Shown here in pieces: positions 26,639-36,482 of a DNA stretch of 64,000 nucleotides (its first letter is position 1; each line of letters starts with the position of its first letter). Below the pieces are notes generated by a model. That model saw only the letters and a program-made list of their open reading frames with translations. It was not told where the DNA came from and ran no database searches. The stretch lies in contig JBCCHN010000006.1 in assembly GCA_039028695.1 (NCBI GenBank), forward strand, positions 19,345 to 83,344. The letters run 5' to 3'. The translations under genes were made by a program, and so were the position numbers. Source of the stretch: JANQKX01 sp039028695 (GTDB lineage: Bacteria > Pseudomonadota > Alphaproteobacteria > Kiloniellales > Kiloniellaceae).

Positions 26639-26987
26639 TCCGGCCGGGGCGGGATGCGGCCGCTAGGCTGGCTTCATCCCGTTCCATCGGGACAAAGATT
26701 TTAACAGCCAAGCTGCTCTAGTTGCTGGACCAATCGAACTTCTGTCCGCAACGGGTCATTTCTTCCCCTCAAAGCCGCCGCTGGTCTGAGTCCGGTTCTG
26801 GGATTAAAGCAGCCAGGATCTAAACGTCTGCCGGACGGGTGGTTCTAGCCAGAAGCGGACGTCCGCCCAGCCTTGCTGAGAGAAGACCCTACCATCGCAG
26901 GGCGCCTCACCTTCAGAGGCGAATGGGAAGACAGTAGGGAGGACTTTCAGGCGTCGTAGTCGGGGTGCCCGAGCGTTCGCTGCGTGA
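26639..26987. other. Intergenic region between convergent genes, holds repeat copy 2
   Basis: These 349 bases contain no gene I can support. CGGGATG and CATCCCG (about 26650-26683) form an inverted pair that may end the OsmC operon. The 118-base repeat occupies 26743-26860. Confidence 0.5.
26743..26860. repeat. 118-base dispersed repeat, copy 2
   Basis: Same length as 17727-17844 and identical at 108 of 118 positions by direct comparison, same orientation. The ends TGTCCGC and GCGGAC are inverted relative to each other. It lies between convergent genes, as copy 1 does. Confidence 0.75.
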
Positions 26988-28595
26988 TCATTCCTGTATC
27001 ATGCCCAGGTGTTCGAAGTACTTGCCGACGCTGGTGAGATCCGAACTACGATAGGCGACATAACCATCGGGACGCATCAGATAAATACAAGGACTGCCTG
27101 CTGCATAGGCGCGATGCATATTACCTTGCTTGTCTAGTATCACCGCCTGCTCACCGAAGGAACCGCGCCCCGCTGCGTTCCTTACAATGTACGGCTTTAG
27201 CAAGGTCGCAAAGCATCTTGAAGACTCGGCGGCCTTTTCAATTTCACATGCTGAGGCGTTTTTTGAATTGCCACAGAAAAAGAACAGTCGGTAGTTCTCG
27301 TCGGCGGGTAGTTTGAACAGGCTCGTGGGTTCACCCGCGACTTCCAGGTCTGTCGCATCGGGCCCTCGGGTTCCCGCTGCTGGCCCGCCTTGAAAGGTGT
27401 CATCCAACGAGAGGCTGAGCGCGCTTTTACTGTAGTCAAGGTCAACCTCTTGTAACTGACGCGCGGCGTCCAATCTTGCGTGCTCTGGAGTAAACAAGTT
27501 GGAGATGAGCTTGTCGCGGTCTTCTTGTGATAAGCCGGCGTAGAGCTCCATGGTGTTGGTGATCTGGCGCGTGGCCTCGACGACAGTGTTGGCAACTTTT
27601 CGCCGCTCATCTTCGTAACTATCCAGGAGCTCGACGTTGGCCCTGCGCTTGGCTACCAGTGCCAGTTTCCAACCTAAGTTATGAGCGTCCTGTATTCCCG
27701 TATTCATGCCGTGGCCCGCCAGCAGGCTGTGAACGTGGGCCGCATCGCCGGCCAGAAACACTCTATTCCGACGGTAGTTTGGCGCCAGCCGGTAGCTGAT
27801 TCGAAAGTAGCCAAGCCACTGCGGGTCGAACAAGCGCAGGGACGGTCTCGCCCGTTCCGTTACGATGGACTGAAGCTCTTCAAGGGATGCTGTACCCTCC
27901 GTGCTGGCTCCGGCTTCGAGGTTGGCAACAACGAACTGTCTGTTTCCCGGCAACCTGGTGAAAAAAAAGAGCTCGCCCCTATCGTGAAAGAAGACGTGCC
28001 CTTTGTTCGGTGCCAGGTCGTCCCCTCCGGACACTAAGACGTCACCAAGAATGTAGGGGTTGGCATCGGATTCGCCTGGAAAAGATGATTGAATGAGGTG
28101 ACGCACCGCGCTGTGTGCACCGTCACAGGCGACCAGCCACTGGTAGTGTCCAGTCTCTTCGCGCATGTCGTCATGCTGCAAGGTGACCGTCACGCCGTCT
28201 TCTTTTTGTTTGATAGCAGTCAGCGAAACTTGGCGCTCAACTTCAACGCCCAGGCTGTTCAGGTGGGATTCTAGAGTGGCCTCGGTGAGCGCCTGTGATT
28301 GCGACATGCCAAACGGAAATGGCGAGTCAACTGGCGAATGGGGGCTCTCGCCGATGCGTTCTCCATTGCGGTAGAAGACGTAGCCTTTCTCGGCGACGGA
28401 GCCGAGCGTTACCTGCCCATCAAGTCCCAGGCTTTGTAGGATCTCTAGGGTGCGAGAATGCAGCAAGTTCGCCCTGACGTGGGGGTCGATCCTGGGCGAC
28501 TTGTCTATGCATCGCGTGGGGACACCGCGCCTAGCGAGTTCGGATGCCATCATCAAACCAGTGGTCCTGCCACCAACGACCAATACTGTGTCCAT
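26988..28595 (-). CDS. FAD-dependent aromatic monooxygenase (PheA/TfdB type)
   Basis: The 535-residue protein matches class A flavoprotein monooxygenases: an N-terminal FAD fold, the DG motif ACDGAHSAVRHLI (around residues 155-170), the GD motif FLAGDAAHVHSLLAGHGMNTGIQDAHNLGWKLA (around 280-312) and a thioredoxin-like C-terminal domain (~410-535). Such enzymes hydroxylate phenols, anthraquinones or other polyketides with NAD(P)H. The first glycine-rich loop reads GGRTTGL instead of the usual GAGPTGL, so FAD binding may be slightly altered. No neighbouring gene points to a substrate. Confidence 0.88.
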   Translation of the reverse strand: MDTVLVVGGRTTGLMMASELARRGVPTRCIDKSPRIDPHVRANLLHSRTLEILQSLGLDGQVTLGSVAEKGYVFYRNGERIGESPHSPVDSPFPFGMSQSQALTEATLESHLNSLGVEVERQVSLTAIKQKEDGVTVTLQHDDMREETGHYQWLVACDGAHSAVRHLIQSSFPGESDANPYILGDVLVSGGDDLAPNKGHVFFHDRGELFFFTRLPGNRQFVVANLEAGASTEGTASLEELQSIVTERARPSLRLFDPQWLGYFRISYRLAPNYRRNRVFLAGDAAHVHSLLAGHGMNTGIQDAHNLGWKLALVAKRRANVELLDSYEDERRKVANTVVEATRQITNTMELYAGLSQEDRDKLISNLFTPEHARLDAARQLQEVDLDYSKSALSLSLDDTFQGGPAAGTRGPDATDLEVAGEPTSLFKLPADENYRLFFFCGNSKNASACEIEKAAESSRCFATLLKPYIVRNAAGRGSFGEQAVILDKQGNMHRAYAAGSPCIYLMRPDGYVAYRSSDLTSVGKYFEHLGMIQE

Positions 28596-29595
28596 AGGCT
28601 ATTCTCGCATCCCTAGTTGCAGTCGATTCTCCGCTCTGTTCTTAGCGCTAGCGGACAAAGGCGGGCCGAGTCGTATCAAGGCTGTATGGGAAGAGCAACG
28701 CCCTTTCCCGCCGCCCCCCGCTCGCGATTTCTGCCGAATCCATTCTAATCCATTTTGCTTCTAAGGCCCATGTCAGCTGGGCCGGCGTTGACCACTCTCA
28801 GTGATGGCGGCGTTGCGGTGCTGGGGGAAGGCAGATTGTTGAACAAAGTGACGTTCGAGGTCGAAGTGGGTGTTGGCGCGAATGGTTATGCAGCGGCAGT
28901 GGTCTTTTGACGCCGATCGCGTGCCAATGACCGCTTTGGGTCAAAAGTAGGGGAGATTGAGGGCTTCCAATGAAGTCGGAAGCTGCGGCTAAAGCATACT
29001 TACCAAATCCGCCCAAATCCGTTTGGTTGAGGTCAGCCTCAGCCAGTTTTTGAAATGTTACACCTGGCGATCACTCGTCCATTTGAGCTTGGAAACTATC
29101 CCATATGGATCGGCTTTTTACCGTCGAGGAGATTAACGATATATTCAAGCACTGAGCTTGTTTCCCGGTGGAGGGCTTCTGTGCGTCAAGCTCCATTGGC
29201 TCAACCCCATTCGACTAATTCTGTTACGATGCTTAGGCCATAGCTAAAGCTCAACTGGGAGCATGAGCCGGCTTTTAGCGGGAAACGGTCAAATTCAATG
29301 ACGCGCAAGATTGTCCGCTTTTGGGTGGCTATAGATCTCAGTAAGGATCACAGGTTTAGTTCTCGTGATAGCCAAACGCACCTTGCATTTTCCTGGAAGC
29401 GTGGTCCTTGAGGACAGAACTAGCGTCATTCTGGTTAGTTTTTTCCGTGGCCTCGAGTCGGAAATACTGCAATTCACCCAATTGTTGTGTCTTCTTTAGC
29501 TTAACGATGTTCTATCTTGAAGCCATTGATTTTTGATACTAATTTACTGCAACCGCCTGATTAGAATACATCTGTAAAATGGAGCCGCTGAGACT
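28596..29595. other. 1-kb non-coding gap in the island
   Basis: I see no supportable gene on either strand. Short frames (for example 28798-29016 minus) show no recognisable protein. Pieces such as GACCGCTTTGGGTCAAAAG at about 28927 and GTCCGCTTTTGGGT near 29308 resemble parts of degenerate GTCCGC-type repeats seen elsewhere in the island. It is probably decayed sequence plus the promoter of the next gene. Confidence 0.4.
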
Positions 29596-32580
29596 ATGTC
29601 TGAGCGAATAAATTCAGATGATCGTGGATTTAGTTGGCCCGACTCCTATAGACAACTTCTTCCAATCCTCCGCGAACAATGGGGCGTCCAAGGCGAAATC
29701 TACCTCACCCGTCAGCTGAGTGGCGGCAAATCCGGGGCCATGGTTTACCTTGCCGACTTGAATTGCCGGGGTTTCACAGGACTGGCGATTTTAAAGCTTG
29801 ATCGTGCGCCTGACCCGGCTTGGCAGGAAAAGTCCGAGGCGGAACGTCACATACTCGCCTACGAATCCAATCCCGAATTTGCAGAGAAGCACCTGCCTCG
29901 AATACTGCATACCGCCCATGATGGGGAAGCCATTGCCATACTTTCCACCATTGCGGGGCGTGGGCTGGAGTTCGCCGTACCATGGCAAATGTGCGATCAT
30001 GAAATGCAGGAAAGGGCTGTCAAGAAACTGTCGCATTCCCTGCTGGAAGATTGGAATCACGGCGCTAAGCTTGCCGGCGGACTACATGCTCCACAAGCGC
30101 TGCTGCAGGGTTGGCTTGGATACCGGCTCAATCCAAATCAGGGCAGATTGTGGTCCGATTTCAGAAACCTTTGTGGATTATCTCCCGAACAGCCGAGCTT
30201 TACCTGCGAGGGTCGATGGTATCCGAACCCGCTCGCATTTGCGGTTACCGAATCGGCCCAAGTTAGCACATTGAGGCTACGCCCATTGATCGGGAACACT
30301 CATGGAGACCTTAATGGCCTGAATGTCATGGTCAGAAAAGATGGTATAAAGACCATAGAACATTTTCTTATCGACCTGGCGTTCTACGAGAAAGATCAGT
30401 TTCTTTTTTTCGATCATGGATATTTCGCCTTGAGCTATTTGCTCGGTCAGCGCAGCAACGTCAGTATAAGCCGTTGGCTGTCGATGCTAGACGAATTGTG
30501 CCCCTTCGATCACTTACGGAATACTGGCAACCTCCACGGGGACGATATTGGCCTAATAAACCTTCTGAAATTGTTGCGCCAGGGCGTTTTTGATTGGGTC
30601 GATCAAAACCAGCCCCATCGGCTATCTTACATGGAAAGCCAGTTTCAATTAGCCCAAGTTGCAGTTGGATTAAATTTCGCCAGTAAAAAACTGGACGAAC
30701 AACAACGTCGTTATGCGGTGCTATATGCGGCGGCAATTCTTAAAGACTATTTGAGGCTGCAAAATGTCGATTGGCCTAAGACAGGTCCTGAACTCTTGGA
30801 TGGCACAGATGGCAATTTAACCGGTGGCGATCATTCCCAAGATCAAACTCAAACAGCAGATGATAAGGAAAACTTGGAAGCAACTGCGCAAACACCGCCG
30901 AACGGTGAAGATCCAGCTCGTGATGAAAAAGGATCAAATGCAGAAAGCGCGGATGGTAATGAATTGCCGATCTCAGAATTGCCACGCCGCGGGGCGAAAA
31001 AGTGGCCTGTTTGGGCGACTGTAGCCATGTTCGTAACTGCTGGTTTTGTGGTGCTTCTAAATTGGGGCGGCATCCTACCAAGCGCGCCGACGGAGCAAAT
31101 CTCGAAGGATTTCATCCCGACGGCCGAAACCCAACCATCGCAACATTTCAAGGGGCTCCGCTCCATCGCGGTGCTGCCGTTTGCTAACCTCAATGGGGAC
31201 AATGACGACACTTTCTCAGACGGCTTGACGATTGAGATCATCGGTGTTCTGGCCGCAACCGGGGCCTTCCGCGTAACCGGATTCACTTCCGTGTTTCAAT
31301 TCAAGAACAGGCACGAGGATGTTCGACAAATCGGACAAACGCTTGACGTTGAGTACGTTATTGAGGGCTCGGTTCGCCGCGTGGATGACGAAGTAAGGAT
31401 CGAGGCGAATCTTATTCGTACCGATAGCGGCTTTCTTGTTTGGAGCGGAAAGTTCCACGAAAAAATGAATGGCATGTTTGTGGCGCAAGAAAAGGTGGCA
31501 ACAGCAATCGGTGAAGCACTCTCCACGCCACTCGATGTAGATTCTGCAGAGCTGGAAGCCAACCGTACCGAGGACCCACAGGCCTACCAGGCCTTCCTTC
31601 GCGGAATCGCCTTGCTCGAACAGCGCGGCAAAGCCTTGATAGGCGCGGTTTCCGCCCTAGAGCGCGCCGTAGACATTGAACCGGAATTCGCTGCTGCCTG
31701 GGCGGCACTGTCAATGGCTTACAACATTGCCCCGACCTATCTCAGAGAGGTCAGCGGCCAGCCCATGCGACCCGAAGTGTTCTACCGAAAGTCAAAAAGC
31801 GCCGCCTTTAAAGCTCTCGAGCTGGATCCCGACCTGGCGATGGTTCAACATGCACTCGGCAACATGTACAATCGCGACCGACAATGGTCGGCGGCCGATA
31901 AGGCCTATCGGAAAGCGCTAGAACTGGACCCATCGAATCACCGAGCCATGCAGGATTATGGCGGACTACTGCACACGGTAGGCCTAGAGCTGGATTCACT
32001 AGACTACCTGAATCGAGCCAAGGAGCTGGACCCGATTAACGATCTCTATGTTTTCATGGCGGCACGGGTGGCCTGGCAAGAAACAGGGTCCCCGGCTCAA
32101 ATGGAGATTATTGAACAGATCTTTCGTAATTCGGCCCCCTTCCGAGAGCTGGCATTTAGAGTCATTCTCTCTCACCGGGCGCAGGGTAATAAGTTGTTAG
32201 AAGCGCGGGAAAAGGTGAAATCTTGCGCGGACTGTTCAGAGGATTTTCGCCGACGTGCTCTATCGTTGATTGACGCCGTCGGGGTCGAGACCGTCGATCA
32301 GATTTTCGAGCAGCACAAGGACGATCGCTTTTTGTCCTATCAATTCCTCCACGAGATCGGCGGCGCGGATGCTGTACTCGATTCTTTCGAGTATAATGGC
32401 TTGAGGTCGTATTACCGGCTTCAGTACTTCACCGTGCCTTGGACCCTAATCCGAGAAGTCGGTTCGCTTGACCGATTTCAAGATACTGTGCGTGACATGG
32501 GTCTATTGGACTTTTGGCAGACCAACGGATGGCCTCCGATGTGTCAGCCGGAGACGGGCACCAGTTTCAGCTGCCAGTAA
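29596..32580 (+). CDS. Kinase-like / transmembrane / TolB-like / TPR protein
   Basis: The 994-residue protein has four parts. Residues ~15-300 resemble a phosphotransferase of the protein-kinase/APH fold: a glycine-rich LSGGKSGAMVYLAD loop, Lys67 in LAILKLD, then HGDLNGLNVMV (His236, Asp238) and a LIDLAFYEKD segment where a metal-binding DxG or IDW is expected. This recalls the ternary-complex-associated domain 9 of NTPase conflict systems, from memory. Residues ~410-468 are an acidic, low-complexity linker. Residues ~470-494 are one transmembrane helix. Residues 523-620 are the TolB-like domain common in CadC- and adenylate-cyclase-type proteins (SIAVLPFANLNGD, FSDGLTIEIIG, VEYVIEGSVRR). TPR repeats follow from ~660 to ~835. 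Normally that last module follows a DNA-binding or cyclase domain. It looks like a membrane signalling protein; its function is unknown. Confidence 0.85.
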   Translation: MSERINSDDRGFSWPDSYRQLLPILREQWGVQGEIYLTRQLSGGKSGAMVYLADLNCRGFTGLAILKLDRAPDPAWQEKSEAERHILAYESNPEFAEKHLPRILHTAHDGEAIAILSTIAGRGLEFAVPWQMCDHEMQERAVKKLSHSLLEDWNHGAKLAGGLHAPQALLQGWLGYRLNPNQGRLWSDFRNLCGLSPEQPSFTCEGRWYPNPLAFAVTESAQVSTLRLRPLIGNTHGDLNGLNVMVRKDGIKTIEHFLIDLAFYEKDQFLFFDHGYFALSYLLGQRSNVSISRWLSMLDELCPFDHLRNTGNLHGDDIGLINLLKLLRQGVFDWVDQNQPHRLSYMESQFQLAQVAVGLNFASKKLDEQQRRYAVLYAAAILKDYLRLQNVDWPKTGPELLDGTDGNLTGGDHSQDQTQTADDKENLEATAQTPPNGEDPARDEKGSNAESADGNELPISELPRRGAKKWPVWATVAMFVTAGFVVLLNWGGILPSAPTEQISKDFIPTAETQPSQHFKGLRSIAVLPFANLNGDNDDTFSDGLTIEIIGVLAATGAFRVTGFTSVFQFKNRHEDVRQIGQTLDVEYVIEGSVRRVDDEVRIEANLIRTDSGFLVWSGKFHEKMNGMFVAQEKVATAIGEALSTPLDVDSAELEANRTEDPQAYQAFLRGIALLEQRGKALIGAVSALERAVDIEPEFAAAWAALSMAYNIAPTYLREVSGQPMRPEVFYRKSKSAAFKALELDPDLAMVQHALGNMYNRDRQWSAADKAYRKALELDPSNHRAMQDYGGLLHTVGLELDSLDYLNRAKELDPINDLYVFMAARVAWQETGSPAQMEIIEQIFRNSAPFRELAFRVILSHRAQGNKLLEAREKVKSCADCSEDFRRRALSLIDAVGVETVDQIFEQHKDDRFLSYQFLHEIGGADAVLDSFEYNGLRSYYRLQYFTVPWTLIREVGSLDRFQDTVRDMGLLDFWQTNGWPPMCQPETGTSFSCQ

Positions 32581-32803
32581 AATTACGATATACGAAGTGC
32601 GTTGTAGGGTTTTGCATGAACGCTTTGGGTCGGACTCAGACGAGAGTCTGCTCCCTGGCTAATGTCGGCTCTTTAGCACAAAACGATCACGCTCAGCCGT
32701 GAAGCCAAGGTTCCTGCCCAGATGTAGGGACTTAGGAGGATATCGGACGTGCAGACTGACTTTTCTAGGAACTCGCCTGTGGACAAGAGCGGTCGATAGA
32801 GGT

Positions 32804-33211
32804 CTAACTGTGGCGGGTCTCTTGGCTGTCGAAATCAGACCTTACCGGTGCAGTGTCATAAATGATCGTGACCGATTCAATTTTGCTGCAGTCCTCGGTC
32901 AGGTCAAAAACATCCACTGCCTCAATCGTAGCTGCTTCGCTAGTACCCACCCTGCGTGTATAGGCGATTTGTACCGCCGCCCGCGGCCGTTCCCCAGTCC
33001 CGATAAAAATTGTTCTAAGTGCCATAGATCGACCGCTTGTGACTCGCATGACGTAGGAATAGAACTCACGAGCCGATTGCTTGCCAGAGATTGGCGAGGT
33101 GGCGGTTGCGTCATCCGTGAAGTTTTCGAGGAGTGCCTCCAAGTCGCTATGTTCCATGGCAGCCAGATAACTCCGGCACAGGTCTTGAATCTTTTTCCGA
33201 TCCAGGCTCAC
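32804..33211 (-). CDS. SnoaL-like (NTF2-fold) protein
   Basis: The 135-residue protein has the NTF2-like pattern: an N-terminal helix (IQDLCRSYLAAMEHSDLEALLENFTDDA) followed by strands with FY and VFDLTEDCSKIESVTIIYD, the pattern common in SnoaL-like and steroid-isomerase-like proteins. Members are small cytoplasmic enzymes or binding proteins of varied function. It is isolated at the right end of the island, convergent with the large kinase-like gene. I cannot assign a substrate. Confidence 0.8.
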   Translation of the reverse strand: MSLDRKKIQDLCRSYLAAMEHSDLEALLENFTDDATATSPISGKQSAREFYSYVMRVTSGRSMALRTIFIGTGERPRAAVQIAYTRRVGTSEAATIEAVDVFDLTEDCSKIESVTIIYDTAPVRSDFDSQETRHS

Positions 33212-33713
<502 letters not shown>

Positions 33714-33788
33714 TGGTGGGCGCGGCTGGGATTGAACCAGCGACCCCTACGATGTCAACGTAGTGCTCTCCCGCTGAGCTACGCGCCC
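33714..33788 (-). tRNA. tRNA-Val (GAC anticodon)
   Basis: The minus strand folds into a complete cloverleaf: acceptor GGGCGCG pairing with CGCGCCC, D arm TAGCTCAGCGGGAGAG, anticodon stem CTACG/CGTAG around loop TTGACAT with anticodon GAC, T arm GCTGG-TTCAATC-CCAGC, and an encoded 3' CCA. It decodes GUC valine codons. It sits at the sharp change from the gapped, lower-GC left half to the dense, GC-rich right half and looks like the insertion site of the island. Confidence 0.96.
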
Positions 33789-33956
33789 ACTAAAAGGCTT
33801 CCTTTTGCATTCCAATAGCTTACAGGGTCTTAGCACAAGTAGCCGATTGGAGTATTTTGACGAACTTTCAAAACGGAGCGATTTAGCGCGGTTCACTTAC
33901 CCGATTTGCCGGTCCTGGGCAACGCAAAAAAAATCGAGCCAGGGTCTGCCTCCCGG

Positions 33957-35477
33957 TTAGGTCGCCCCATAGGCGTCTTTATAGGTCTCGCGGAGGGATT
34001 TCTTCTCGATCTTGCCCATCTTGTTGCGGGGCAGGCTCTTGACGAAGAAAACCCGCTTGGGGACCTTATAGGCGGCGAGCTCCGTTTTCAGGGCAGCCCG
34101 GATGGCGGACTCGGTTAAATCGGCACCCTCGTCGCGCACCACCACGCCGGTGACCCCTTCGCCAAAATCCGGGTGGGGTGCGCCGATCACCGCGCATTCG
34201 CTGACGCCGTCTATCGCCTCCAGCGCCGCCTCCACCTCGGCCGGGTAAACATTAAAGCCGCCGCTGATGATCAAGTCCTTTTCCCGACCCACAATGCTCA
34301 GGTATCCCCGCTTGTCGATCACGCCCAGATCGCCGGAAATGAAGAACCCATCTTCTCGCAGCTCCGCCGCGGTCTTTTCGGGCAGGCGCCAATAGCCCTT
34401 AAAGACATTGGGACCACGAATCTCGATCATGCCTATCTCGCCCTGGGGCACGACGCTTGCCGTCTCCCCGTCGGTCAGGCGGATCTCCACGCCCGGCAAG
34501 GGAAAGCCGACCGTACCGGCCCGCCTGTCCCCGTCATAAGGGTTCGAGGTGTTCATATTGGTTTCGGTCATGCCATAACGCTCCAGGATGGCGTGCCCGG
34601 TTCGCGCCTGGAACGCCTTATGGGTTTCCGCCGACAAGGGGGCAGACCCTGACACGAAAAGCCGCATGTGCTGGACCAGCGCTTGGTCAAATTCCGGCTG
34701 GGTTAAGAGCCGACTATAAAAAGTCGGCACGCCCATCATTGTGGTTGCTTGGGGCAATAGTCGGATGACCTCGTCCGAGTCGAAGGCAGGCAAGAAAATC
34801 ATCGATGCACCGGCCAGAAGGGCCGTGTTCGTTGCGACAAATAGTCCATGCGTGTGGAAAATCGGCAAGGCATGGAGCAGGATATCGCTCTCTGAAAAAC
34901 GCCAGCTCTCCACCAGCGCGCAAGCGTTGGAGGCTAGGTTCTCATGTGTTATCATGGCGCCCTTGGACCGCCCTGTGGTGCCAGATGTGTAGAGGATGGC
35001 TGCCAAGTCGTCGCCCTTGCGCGGCACGTCCTCGAAATTGATTGGCGCTCCTTCTGTTGCCTCCATCAAGCTTCCCGTACCGTCTTGGGCCAGGGTGAAT
35101 AGATGGGCGACACCCGCCTCTTTACAGAGCTGGTCAGCGGCATCTGCTGCGCCCGGATCGGTAACAAAGACCCGTGGTTCCGCATCTTTCAAAAAATAGG
35201 CAAGTTCAGTCCCGGTATAGCTGGAGTTAAGCGGCAGGAAGGCCGCACCGACGCGAACCGTTGCCAAATACAAAAAAAGGGCCTCGACCGACTTTTCGAC
35301 TTGGGCCGCCACTCGGTCGCCGGGCTTCACGCCCCTTTGAAGCAATAGATTGGCGAACTGCGCCGTGGCCTGACAGAGGGCGTCATAGGTAATGGCCGTG
35401 CCATCGGGCCGCCTTATGAAGACAGCCTCGGGTTTTTTGATGCTGTTGTGGATGACGGTAAAGAGGTTCTCAGACAT
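33957..35477 (-). CDS. matB: Malonyl-CoA synthetase (MatB-type acyl-CoA ligase)
   Basis: The 506-residue protein is an ANL-superfamily ligase with P-loop LYTSGTTGRSKGAMITHENL (around residues 163-182), a core motif ERYGMTETNMNTSNPYDG, the hinge GREKDLIISGGFNVYP and catalytic lysine in RNKMGKI near residue 489. The IFHTHGLFVATN stretch and SGSAPLSAETH..RTGHAILERYGMTE resemble malonyl-CoA synthetases such as MatB, which activate malonate with ATP and CoA. Other short dicarboxylates are possible. No malonate decarboxylase or transporter gene is adjacent. It is the first gene on the core-like side of tRNA-Val. Confidence 0.85.
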   Translation of the reverse strand: MSENLFTVIHNSIKKPEAVFIRRPDGTAITYDALCQATAQFANLLLQRGVKPGDRVAAQVEKSVEALFLYLATVRVGAAFLPLNSSYTGTELAYFLKDAEPRVFVTDPGAADAADQLCKEAGVAHLFTLAQDGTGSLMEATEGAPINFEDVPRKGDDLAAILYTSGTTGRSKGAMITHENLASNACALVESWRFSESDILLHALPIFHTHGLFVATNTALLAGASMIFLPAFDSDEVIRLLPQATTMMGVPTFYSRLLTQPEFDQALVQHMRLFVSGSAPLSAETHKAFQARTGHAILERYGMTETNMNTSNPYDGDRRAGTVGFPLPGVEIRLTDGETASVVPQGEIGMIEIRGPNVFKGYWRLPEKTAAELREDGFFISGDLGVIDKRGYLSIVGREKDLIISGGFNVYPAEVEAALEAIDGVSECAVIGAPHPDFGEGVTGVVVRDEGADLTESAIRAALKTELAAYKVPKRVFFVKSLPRNKMGKIEKKSLRETYKDAYGAT

Positions 35478-35678
35478 GGGATCGGTTTCTGGGATTGGTT
35501 TTTCGGGACTCGATTTCGTGGGTCGTTATTCTCTCCCTTGGAGAGGTCTTGCCGCGACCGCGTGGCACAGCACCGACCGCTGGTCCTTAGCTATCAAATT
35601 CGGTTGATAGATGGCAACCGCTGAGGTTCGGCCCCCTCGTCAGCGATCACCAAATCGGTGTCCGTCGATTTTTCATTG

Positions 35679-35706
35679 AAAAAAGTGCCGGCCCGACGGG
35701 CCGAGC
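35679..35706 (-). terminator. Rho-independent terminator of cpdR
   Basis: On the minus strand CGGCCCG-T-CGGGCCG (35703-35689) forms a near-perfect GC-rich hairpin, followed by GCAC and a run of six T (35684-35679). It lies just after the cpdR stop codon, the normal place for an intrinsic terminator. Confidence 0.7.
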
Positions 35707-35715
35707 ACGGCGACC

Positions 35716-36075
35716 TTAAGCGGTCAGCATCATCTCCACCTCTTCCACCAGGTCTTTCAGGTGGAAAGGTTTTGAGAGAACCCGCGCGCCCTTTGTGGAC
35801 TCGTCGCGGGCTTTGAGCGCAACGGCGGCAAATCCGGTGATAAACATCACCTTGATACCGGGCTGTTCCTTTGACGCCCGACGAGCCAGTTCAATTCCGT
35901 CTAGTCCGGGCATAACAACGTCGGCCAACAGCAAATCATAGGGCGTGTTCGTCAGCGACTTCAAGGCGTCCAGGCCATCGCCCACCGCCTCCACATCGTG
36001 TCCGGCACGGCGCAGGGCGCGGGCCAGAAATTCACGCATGGAACTATCGTCTTCTGCCAAAATGATCTGCGCCAT
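35716..36075 (-). CDS. cpdR: CpdR-type single-domain response regulator
   Basis: The 119-residue protein is a lone receiver domain with acidic pocket AEDD (residues 7-10), phospho-acceptor Asp in LLADVVMPGLDG (around residue 52), the T/S in MFITGFAAVAL and Lys in LSKPFHLKDLV (around 103). The MFITGFAAVAL and SKPFHLKDLV segments match alphaproteobacterial CpdR, which in unphosphorylated form sends ClpXP to degrade cell-cycle proteins such as CtrA. A strong terminator follows. Its neighbour across the promoter gap is an N-formylglutamate amidohydrolase-type gene, an arrangement I recall from other alphaproteobacteria. Confidence 0.9.
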   Translation of the reverse strand: MAQIILAEDDSSMREFLARALRRAGHDVEAVGDGLDALKSLTNTPYDLLLADVVMPGLDGIELARRASKEQPGIKVMFITGFAAVALKARDESTKGARVLSKPFHLKDLVEEVEMMLTA

Positions 36076-36482
36076 TTGTCCTACTTTTACTGTCCTTTAA
36101 GGTCCCAGATTGCGGATCACCGGTGAGCGGATTGTGATTTCATCAGAAATTGACAAAAAATCAACCGTCGATGCGCCCGCATCAGGCATAATAAATTATG
36201 CTTAAGGTTCTAAATAGAGCTTAACGTCCACTGAATTCGGGAAAAATGCTGAATTTATGAGATTGTTGGCGGTTTTTGCCGTCCCACGCTGGGTCCCATT
36301 GATCTGGATTTTTCAAACGAGCAGCCTCGCATGTTAATCTTTGGTGTAATGTCTCATCGGAAAGTCAGCCTATGTTGAGCAAGAGACCGAGCCCAATGGC
36401 GCTATTGTGAGGCAAAAGTCGCTTTGGTGGTGGACTTCGACCATGACTTTACCGTCACGATAGCTTAGATTTTTTTCTTAAT
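36076..36482. other. Divergent intergenic region between cpdR and FGase gene
   Basis: About 400 bases, AT-rich in its middle (36140-36260), with no supported gene. It must hold the promoters of cpdR and the amidohydrolase gene. TTAA occurs at 36202 and 36221 but not at the N7 spacing of a CtrA box. Confidence 0.45.

Noticed and set aside
28798..29016. 72-codon minus-strand open frame in the 1-kb gap
   Set aside because: No family features; composition and context suggest decayed non-coding sequence.
36200..36225. CtrA-type box before cpdR
   Set aside because: Two TTAA elements occur but at the wrong spacing for TTAA-N7-TTAA.
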